Origin: Aquitalea pelogenes
GTDB lineage: Bacteria; Pseudomonadota; Gammaproteobacteria; Burkholderiales; Chromobacteriaceae
Assembly: GCF_001515305.1 (NCBI RefSeq)
Contig: NZ_LNQV01000035.1
Coordinates: 1 to 41,766 of the forward strand
DNA length: 41,766 nucleotides
Reading direction: 5' to 3'
Shown: positions 35,876 through 41,766 of the stretch, in pieces
Layout: every line of letters starts with the position of its first letter
Numbering within the stretch: the first letter of the stretch is position 1
Program-made: the position numbers and the translations under genes
The notes under the pieces: generated by a model
What the model was told of the DNA's origin: nothing
Seen by the model: only the letters and a program-made list of their open reading frames with translations
Database searches by the model: none

Positions 35876-36866
35876 TAACGGTGTGCACCGCAGTGCGGTT
35901 CTGCTGTTCAGCCTGGGGCAGGCCGAAGCGGTTGAAGTGTTCAAGTATCTGGGCCCCAAGGAAGTGCAGAAGATTTCGCTGGCCATGGCGGCCATCAATA
36001 ATCTGAGCTACGACCAGATCGATGACATTGTCGGCAAGTTCCGCGAAGAGTGTGCGGCGCGCGCCAGCATCGGCGCGTCGGACGAATACCTGCGCAATGT
36101 GCTGATCGAAGCGCTGGGCCCGGACAAGGCGGCCAACCTGCTGGACAAGATCATGCAGGGCAACGATCACAGCGGTATCGAAAGCCTGAAGTGGATGGAC
36201 CCGTCCTCGGCGGCCGATCTGATCCGCCACGAGCACCCGCAGATCATTGCCACCATCCTGGTGCATCTGGAGCCGGACCTGTCCAGCTCCATCCTGTCCT
36301 TCTTCCCGGAGCGGCTGCGCAACGAGGTACTGATCCGTACCGCCACGCTGGAAGGCGTGCAGCCGCAGGCGCTGCGCGAACTGAACGACGTGCTGACCCA
36401 GCTGTTGTCCGGCTCGGACCGCATCAAGAAGAGCGCCTCCGGCGGCATCAGCCTCACGGCGGAAATCCTCAACTTCATGGGTTCCAATGTGGAAGGTTCG
36501 GCGCTCAACTACATCCGCGAGTACGACCCGGAACTGGCGCAACGCATCCAGGACAAGATGTTCGTGTTCGAGAACATTCTCGACATCGACGACCGCTCCA
36601 TCCAGACCATCCTGCGCGAAGTGCAGTCCGATTCGCTGGTGGTGGCGCTCAAGGGCACCAGTGCCGAACTCAAGGACAAGATCTTCCGCAATATGTCGCA
36701 GCGTGCGGCCGAAATGCTGCGTGACGATCTGGAATCCAAGGGACCGGTCAAATTGTCCGAGGTGGAAGCCGAACAGAAGGAAATCCTCAAGGTTGTCCGC
36801 AAGCTGGCCGACGATGGTCAGATCGTGCTAGGCAGCAAGGGTGGTGACGAAGGCCTTGTCGAATAA
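35868..36866 (+). CDS. fliG: Flagellar motor switch protein FliG
   Basis: This 332-residue C-ring protein transmits torque from the stator and controls rotation direction with FliM. It has the N-terminal domain that binds FliF (RSAVLLFSLGQAEAVEVFKYLGPKEVQKISLAMA), a middle EHPQ-type motif (RHEHPQIIATILVHLEP) that binds FliM, and the C-terminal charged helix (FVFENILDIDDRSIQTILREV) that meets MotA. Length and motifs are normal. It overlaps fliF by 8 bases and fliH by 26 bases, which suggests strict translational coupling. Confidence 0.97.
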   Translation: MSDNGVHRSAVLLFSLGQAEAVEVFKYLGPKEVQKISLAMAAINNLSYDQIDDIVGKFREECAARASIGASDEYLRNVLIEALGPDKAANLLDKIMQGNDHSGIESLKWMDPSSAADLIRHEHPQIIATILVHLEPDLSSSILSFFPERLRNEVLIRTATLEGVQPQALRELNDVLTQLLSGSDRIKKSASGGISLTAEILNFMGSNVEGSALNYIREYDPELAQRIQDKMFVFENILDIDDRSIQTILREVQSDSLVVALKGTSAELKDKIFRNMSQRAAEMLRDDLESKGPVKLSEVEAEQKEILKVVRKLADDGQIVLGSKGGDEGLVE

Positions 36867-37665
36867 TCCCATCATTCCGGGTGAGCAACTGCAAGGCTGG
36901 CAAAGCTGGACGCCAACCGAGCTGACCCAGGGCGACGACGGTTTCAGCCCGACCCAGCTGGCCGGGCTGGAAGCCTTGCGCCGCCATCTGGAGCAGGCAC
37001 CCACGGTAGCCGATGCCCAGCGGGCAGAAGGGGAGGAGGAGCCATCTTCCCCGGGCGAAAATGCCCCCGAAGCCGAAGAGCCGGCTGCTTCCGGCTATCC
37101 CACGGCCTCCGAGCTGGAAGCCATTCACCAGGAAGCGTGGCAGACCGGTTACGACGAAGGGGCGCAAGCGGGCCATGCAGAAGGTTTGTCCATGGGCTTG
37201 CAGCAGGGGCATGATCAGGCTGCGGCGCAATTTGCCCAGCTGTGGACGCCGATGCAGGATCTGGCTGCCAGTTTTGCCCGTGAAATCAACCGGGTGGAAG
37301 AGGAGCTGTCCGGCACCTTGCTGTCACTGGCCATGCAGCTGGCCGAGCGCCTTGCCGGTGAGCATCTGGCACAAAGTGATACTGCGATCATCGCCCAGCT
37401 GCGTCAGGTACTGGGCGAGCTGCCTGCCACCATGAGCCAGGCCCGGCTGCGGGTGAACCCGGCCGACCTGGAAGCCGTGCGGCAGTTCCTGCAACAGGAA
37501 ACCCCGGAAACCCAGTGGCAGTGGATTGAAGACCCGCATATCCAGCGCGGCGGCTGCATCATCGATACCGCGGCCTTGCAGCTGGACCTGCGTCTGGCTT
37601 CGCGTCTGGCTGCACTGCGCAGCGCCATGGGTCTGGATGCCGAACACAATGACTACCCTGATTGA
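36841..37665 (+). CDS. fliH: Flagellar assembly protein FliH (regulator of FliI ATPase)
   Basis: This roughly 274-residue cytosolic protein binds FliI as a dimer and restrains its ATPase. An acidic, Glu/Pro-rich N-terminal region leads into a coiled coil with glycine repeats ([26 protein letters not shown]), the GxxxG/AxxxG pattern typical of FliH. The C-terminal V-ATPase-E-like domain follows ([24 protein letters not shown]-like, then [14 protein letters not shown] and [24 protein letters not shown]). The start is uncertain: GTG at 36841 or 36844, or TTG at 36856. All overlap the end of fliG. Its last 17 bases overlap fliI. Confidence 0.9.
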   Translation: MVTKALSNNPIIPGEQLQGWQSWTPTELTQGDDGFSPTQLAGLEALRRHLEQAPTVADAQRAEGEEEPSSPGENAPEAEEPAASGYPTASELEAIHQEAWQTGYDEGAQAGHAEGLSMGLQQGHDQAAAQFAQLWTPMQDLAASFAREINRVEEELSGTLLSLAMQLAERLAGEHLAQSDTAIIAQLRQVLGELPATMSQARLRVNPADLEAVRQFLQQETPETQWQWIEDPHIQRGGCIIDTAALQLDLRLASRLAALRSAMGLDAEHNDYPD

Positions 37666-39079
37666 CCGCCAGCGTTCCTTTCTGAATGACTGCATGCAGG
37701 CTGCACAAGAAGCGCCGCTATGGCAGCCGTGCGGGCGTTTGCTGCGCGTCACCGGCATGGTGATGGAAGCCACCGGCATCAAGCTGCCGGTTGGTAGCGC
37801 CTGTCAGGTTGAACTGGCGGACAACCATGTGGTGGAAGCCGAAGTAGTGGGTTTTTCCGGTGACCGGGTATTCCTGATGCCGCTGGCCAATGTGCACGGT
37901 TTGCTGCCCGGTACGCCGGTGCGGCCGATGACGCCGTGTCATCCGCCCAGCTACGGGCAAAGAGTGGTTTCCGCCCGGGTCAACGGCCCGGCCGGTCGTC
38001 AGGTGCCGGTCGGTGAAAGCCTGCTGGGCCGCATTCTCGATTCACTGGGCCGTCCGCTGGATGGCAAGGGCCCCATTCATCCAGAAGCCTATTTCCCGCT
38101 GCACAGCCAGCCAATGAACCCGCTGGACCGCTCGCCGGTAAAGCAGGTGCTGGATGTGGGCGTGCGTGCCATCAACGGCCTCTTGACGGTAGGGCGCGGC
38201 CAGCGTCTCGGCCTGTTTGCCGGGTCCGGTGTCGGCAAGTCGGTACTGCTGGGCATGATGGCCCGCTTCACCCGCGCCGATGTGGTGGTGGTGGGGCTGA
38301 TTGGCGAGCGGGGTCGCGAGGTCAAGGACTTCATCGAGAACATTCTGGGCGAGGAGGGCATCGCCCGCGCCGTGGTGGTGGCAGCTCCTGCCGACATGCC
38401 GCCGCTGATGCGCCTGCACGGCGCAGCTTATGCCACGGCCTTGGCCGAGTATTTCCGCGCCCAGGGCAAGGACGTGCTGTTGCTGATGGATTCGGTCACC
38501 CGTTACGCCATGGCGCAGCGTGAAATCGCGCTGGCCATTGGTGAGCCGCCGGTAACCAAGGGTTATCCGCCCTCGGTGTTTGCCCGTCTGCCACAGTTGA
38601 TTGAACGGGCCGGTAATGCGGCAAATGGCGGCGGTTCGATTACCGGCTTTTATACCGTGCTGTCCGAAGGCGATGACCAGCAAGACCCGATTGCCGACTC
38701 GGCACGGGCCATTCTGGATGGTCACTTCGTGCTGTCGCGCGAGCTGGCCGAAGCAGGGCACTACCCAGCCATCGACATCGAACAGTCCATCAGCCGGGTG
38801 ATGGTGGATGTGGTGCCGCCCAAGCAGATGGATCAGGCACGCTACTTCAAACAGCTGTACTCACGCTACCAGCGCAATCGCGACCTGATCAGCGTGGGGG
38901 CTTATGTGCCGGGCTCTGATCCGGTACTGGACGAGGCCATGCGTCGCCAGTTGCAGATGACCAGCTTCCTCACCCAGCCCATGCATGAATCCCAGGACTA
39001 CACCACCAGCAGTTGCAACTGGAAAGCGTGCTGGCGTAAGGCGCTTAGGCCATGGCACAGAGCAAATACACCTTCCTGA
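37649..39079 (+). CDS. fliI: Flagellum-specific ATPase FliI, frameshifted in its last codons
   Basis: This protein is the F1-beta-like ATPase that, with FliH and FliJ, feeds export substrates to the type III secretion gate. Walker A is [16 protein letters not shown], followed by [15 protein letters not shown] and Walker [30 protein letters not shown] at 37649 overlaps fliH. As read, the frame ends in [23 protein letters not shown] at 39079, running into fliJ. Adding one C after 39010 gives the normal ending [12 protein letters not shown] with a TAA at 39037-39039, 12 bases before fliJ, for a 463-residue protein. Only the last dozen residues are affected, and the core is intact. Probably a base-calling error. 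Confidence 0.94.
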   Translation: MTTLIDRQRSFLNDCMQAAQEAPLWQPCGRLLRVTGMVMEATGIKLPVGSACQVELADNHVVEAEVVGFSGDRVFLMPLANVHGLLPGTPVRPMTPCHPPSYGQRVVSARVNGPAGRQVPVGESLLGRILDSLGRPLDGKGPIHPEAYFPLHSQPMNPLDRSPVKQVLDVGVRAINGLLTVGRGQRLGLFAGSGVGKSVLLGMMARFTRADVVVVGLIGERGREVKDFIENILGEEGIARAVVVAAPADMPPLMRLHGAAYATALAEYFRAQGKDVLLLMDSVTRYAMAQREIALAIGEPPVTKGYPPSVFARLPQLIERAGNAANGGGSITGFYTVLSEGDDQQDPIADSARAILDGHFVLSRELAEAGHYPAIDIEQSISRVMVDVVPPKQMDQARYFKQLYSRYQRNRDLISVGAYVPGSDPVLDEAMRRQLQMTSFLTQPMHESQDYTTSSCNWKACWRKALRPWHRANTPS

Positions 39080-39501
39080 TCAAGCTGGCCGAGGACAAAC
39101 AGGCTGCGGCAGCCGAGCGCATGCGTCAGGCGCAGGCCAAGGTGCTGGACGCGATGAACCGGCAGGAACAGCTGGAAAATTTCCGCAATGAATACCGCGA
39201 GCGGCTGACCACCGGTGGCATGAAGGGCATGAGCATTGCCCAGTGGCAGGACTTTCAGAAATTCCTGGGCCGGCTGGACGAAGCCGTGCGCATCCAGCAG
39301 GGCGATACCGAATTCGCCAAGCAGCGCTTCATCATGGAGCGACAGGCCTGGCGCAACGAGCACAAAAAGCTCAAGGCCTACGAAAAACTGCTGGAACGGG
39401 AACTGGAGCGCGAGCAGCTGGTACAGGCCCGCCGCGAACAAAAAACGACGGATGAATTTGCCACCCGTCGTTTCTGGGACCAGACCCACGGCGACGATTG
39501 A
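39052..39501 (+). CDS. fliJ: Flagellar export protein FliJ
   Basis: This 149-residue protein is a predicted antiparallel coiled coil (long Lys/Glu/Arg/Gln-rich helices, for example [30 protein letters not shown]). FliJ fits in the centre of the FliI hexamer like the gamma subunit of F1 and activates the FlhA gate. Length and charge pattern are typical. ATG at 39052 lies inside the apparent fliI tail but after its corrected stop. No terminator is seen between it and the convergent iron-transport gene ending at 39526. Confidence 0.93.
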   Translation: MAQSKYTFLIKLAEDKQAAAAERMRQAQAKVLDAMNRQEQLENFRNEYRERLTTGGMKGMSIAQWQDFQKFLGRLDEAVRIQQGDTEFAKQRFIMERQAWRNEHKKLKAYEKLLERELEREQLVQARREQKTTDEFATRRFWDQTHGDD

Positions 39502-39525
39502 GTCGCACCTTCAGGGTCTTTGCAC

Positions 39526-40565
39526 TCAGGCTGGCAGCAAATGTGCCCGGCCCTGCACGGCAATCCCCACCATGCTGCCCGGAGAGGGCAGATTCCAGCT
39601 GCTGGTGCGCAATTGCAGCACGGTATTGTCGTGCGGCAATTGCAGGTCGATCAGGCTGTCATGGCCACCGAAATCACACTCCAGCACGCGTGCCTGTGCC
39701 TGGGATTGCTGACTGCCCGCCAGCTGCAGTTCCAGCTGTTCCGGCCGCAGCATGATGCGCCCCTGGCCGCTGAACTGGCTGTCATTTACTGCAATCGCGC
39801 CCAGTCCACACTCGGCCTTGCCCTGGTGAATCTGCGCCGGCAAAATGACCGCCTCGCCCAGAAACAGCGCCGTCGCTTCATCGGCAGGCTGGCTGTACAG
39901 CTGTTGCGGGCTGCCGGACTGAATCAGCCTTCCCTGACGCATTACCGCCAGCTGGTCGGCAAAGGACAAGGCCTCGGCCTGATCGTGGGTGACCAGAATG
40001 GCGTGATGCCGGCATCACCCAGCAGTTGTGCCACCATCTTGCGCATGGCGGCGCGCAATCCGGTGTCCAGCGCCGAGAACGGTTCGTCCAGCAGCATCAG
40101 CCGTGGTTGCTGGGCCAGTGCCCGCGCCAGCGCAATACGCTGCTGCTGGCCACCGGATAGCTGATGCGGCCAGCGTTGCAGCATGGCCTGGTCCAGCGCC
40201 ACCATGTCCAGCAGCTCGGCAATGCGCCGATTGCGTGCTTCGCCTTTGAGTGTCAGGCCGAAACCGATATTGTCTGCCACCGTCAGGTGGGGAAACAGCG
40301 CGCCATCCTGGGCCACATAACCGATGCCGCGCAAATGGGCGGGCAGGGCCCGGCCATCGGCTGCCAGTGTTTGCCCGTCCAGGGTGATGCTGCCCTGGTC
40401 CGGGTGTTCGAAACCGGCAAGCATGCGCAGCAAGGTGGTCTTGCCCGAGCCGGACGGGCCGACAATGGCGACGCGACTGGCTGCCGTGCAGCTCAGGGAT
40501 ACATCCTGTACCGCCTGGGTGGCGCCGTAGTGTTTGCTCAGGTGTTGCAGGTGCAGGGAAGTCAT
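39526..40565 (-). pseudogene. fbpC: FbpC-type ferric-iron ABC transporter ATP-binding protein, split by a one-base deletion
   Basis: The N-terminal frame (40565 down to 39942) has Walker A GPSGSGKTTLLRMLAG, the signature LSGGQQQRIALARAL and Walker B LMLLDEPFSALD. It then turns nonsense after LLGDAGIT. The second frame (39969 to 39526) resumes with SFADQLAVMRQGRLIQSGSPQQLY and the TOBE-type domain with IMLRPEQLEL, characteristic of FbpC. Adding one plus-strand C near 40002 joins them through AILVTHDQAEAL, with the expected switch histidine. The repaired protein is about 346 residues. The ATG at 40565 overlaps the permease stop (ATGA). It would energise import of ferric iron bound to a periplasmic FbpA, not encoded here. 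The break may be an error. Confidence 0.82.
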
Positions 40566-41668
40566 CGTCCGGCACTCCGTTTGGAATGGTCATGCAAAAG
40601 CCAGGTGAGTGGCAGCGATAGCAGCACCATCAGCAAGGCATAAGGTGCAGCCATGATGTAGTCGATTTCACTGGTCATCGCCCAGAAACCCGTGGCCAGC
40701 GTACGCGTGCCATTGGGTGCCAGCAGCAAGGTGGCAGTCAGCTCGTTGCTGATGGCGAGGAACACCATGGCAAGGCCTGCCGCCGCACCCGGCGCAGCCA
40801 GACGCAAGGTGACCCGGCGCAAGGCCTGCCCCGGTGTGCTGCCCAGACTGCCCGCTGCCTGTTCCAGCTCGGCCGGTGCCTGGGCAATGCCGGCCCGCAG
40901 GCTGACCAGCGCGCGGGGCAGAAACATCAGCAGATAAGCCAGCAGGATGGTGAAGATGGTCTGGTAGAGCGGCCGGGCGTAATGGATGGTGATGGTGACC
41001 AGAGCCAGCGCGGTGACGATGCCGGGCAGGGCGCTGGTGATGTAGTTGCAGCCCTCCTGCAGCCTTTGCAAGCGACTGACAGCACGCACCGACAACCAGG
41101 CCAGCGGCACGGCGGCCACCACGGTCAGTACGGCACCAAGCGCACCCAGCAGCACCGTCTCTTGCAGTGCAGGCCACAGGCTGTCGTTTTGCCAGGCTTC
41201 AATGCCACCTTTCCATAGCCAGTGACCCAGTGTGATCAGCGGCACCCCCAGGCTCAGTGCGGCGGATAGCAGGCACAGCAGCAAGGCCGGCAGTGTCCAT
41301 GCACCCAGACGAACCGGGGCGATCTGTCGCGCCGAGCCCGAACCCAGCCGGGCGTAGCGTGCATTGCCGCGTGTCCCCGCCTCCAGCCACAGCAAGCCCA
41401 GACAGCACAGAGCCAGTACACCGGCCAGCATATTGGCTGCCGGGCCGTTAAAGCTGGACTGGAACTGATCGAAGATGGCGGTGGTGAAGGTGTCAAAGCG
41501 CAACATGGCGTACAGGCCGTATTCGGCCAGCAGGTGCAGGCTGATCAGCAGGCCGCCGCCCCAGATGGCCAGCTTGAGTTGCGGCAGGGTGACGCGCCGG
41601 AACACCGCCAGCGGAGTCAGGCCAAGCGAGGCTGCGCTGTCTTCCAGTGCCGGGTCCATGCGGCGCAA
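40562..41668 (-). CDS. fbpB: FbpB-type ferric-iron ABC transporter permease, 5' end missing
   Basis: The 368 residues visible are the second part of a double-domain permease. The first EAA loop ([25 protein letters not shown]) and the second ([29 protein letters not shown]) are both present, with about eight hydrophobic segments, as in FbpB/AfuB proteins of about 500-550 residues. Roughly 150-180 N-terminal residues are therefore missing. The frame opens at LRRMDPAL only because the exact 99-base repeat at the window end (41668-41766) brings in a stop codon. That edge should not be taken as the true start. It overlaps fbpC by 4 bases, so both form one operon. Confidence 0.85.
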   Translation of the reverse strand: MRRMDPALEDSAASLGLTPLAVFRRVTLPQLKLAIWGGGLLISLHLLAEYGLYAMLRFDTFTTAIFDQFQSSFNGPAANMLAGVLALCCLGLLWLEAGTRGNARYARLGSGSARQIAPVRLGAWTLPALLLCLLSAALSLGVPLITLGHWLWKGGIEAWQNDSLWPALQETVLLGALGAVLTVVAAVPLAWLSVRAVSRLQRLQEGCNYITSALPGIVTALALVTITIHYARPLYQTIFTILLAYLLMFLPRALVSLRAGIAQAPAELEQAAGSLGSTPGQALRRVTLRLAAPGAAAGLAMVFLAISNELTATLLLAPNGTRTLATGFWAMTSEIDYIMAAPYALLMVLLSLPLTWLLHDHSKRSAGR

Positions 41669-41766
41669 GGCTGATCAGCAGGCCGCCGCCCCAGATGGCC
41701 AGCTTGAGTTGCGGCAGGGTGACGCGCCGGAACACCGCCAGCGGAGTCAGGCCAAGCGAGGCTGCG
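41538..41766. repeat. Exact 99-base direct repeat, 130 bases apart, at the window end
   Basis: Bases 41668-41766 are identical to 41538-41636; the bases just before each copy differ (c versus a). The copies lie inside the permease gene, and the 130-base offset is not a multiple of three, so a real duplication would break the gene. The repeat stops exactly at the window end and is exactly 99 bases long, a k-mer size used by common short-read assemblers, so an assembly-graph overlap is the likely cause. Confidence 0.9.

Overview
The window looks like a chromosomal piece from a motile, high-GC Gram-negative bacterium. The best fit is a betaproteobacterium of the Chromobacteriaceae type (Chromobacterium, Aquitalea or Vogesella relatives). 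This is inferred from gene content and protein style, not from a search. Most genes are housekeeping, motility or signalling genes. I see no rRNA, tRNA, CRISPR array, insertion sequence or prophage gene.

Layout, left to right. (1) Bases 1-3264 carry the 5' end of cheV, a possible 54-residue small gene and a lipoprotein gene on the minus strand, then a PAS-PAS-GGDEF-EAL cyclic-di-GMP gene on the plus strand that is broken by one missing base. (2) Bases 3270-8293 are an ethanolamine-use module: eutC, eutB and an ethanolamine permease on the minus strand, with a divergent AraC/EutR-like activator. (3) Bases 8285-13138 hold a MocR-type regulator divergent from a LysE exporter across a clear operator cluster, then a cysteine-hydrolase-fold protein, an EamA exporter and an overlapping GlxA-type AraC regulator. 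(4) Bases 13150-15187 hold a flgP-flgT-like pair behind a good sigma-28 (FliA) promoter. (5) Bases 15241-22292 hold a GNAT acetyltransferase, PBP7 (pbpG), uvrB, a BASS-family transporter with a divergent LysR regulator, a histidine phosphatase and a YkgJ-type cysteine-cluster protein. (6) Bases 22591-29916 are a signalling block: a chemoreceptor, a 1392-residue six-PAS GGDEF-EAL protein and a stand-alone periplasmic binding protein. (7) Bases 29995-31566 carry rlmF and a low-molecular-weight tyrosine phosphatase. (8) Bases 31650-39501 are a compact flagellar cluster: a CheB-domain-only protein, a FleR/FlrC-type sigma-54 activator, then fliE, fliF, fliG, fliH, fliI and fliJ. (9) Bases 39526-41766, on the minus strand, carry the ATPase and the truncated permease of an FbpBC-type ferric-iron ABC importer.

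The unifying theme is motility and its control. CheV, the chemoreceptor, two cyclic-di-GMP enzymes, the FlgP/FlgT basal-body accessory pair, the FleR-type activator and the MS-ring/C-ring/export-ATPase genes all serve flagellar assembly or behaviour.

Sequence quality matters for interpretation. Four genes (PAS-GGDEF-EAL near 2000, lysR near 20892, fliI near 39010, fbpC near 40002) each become normal if one plus-strand C is restored in a short C run. The last 99 bases are an exact copy of 41538-41636. Together these suggest homopolymer under-calling and an assembly-graph end rather than four decaying genes and a natural tandem repeat, though only the reads can settle it.
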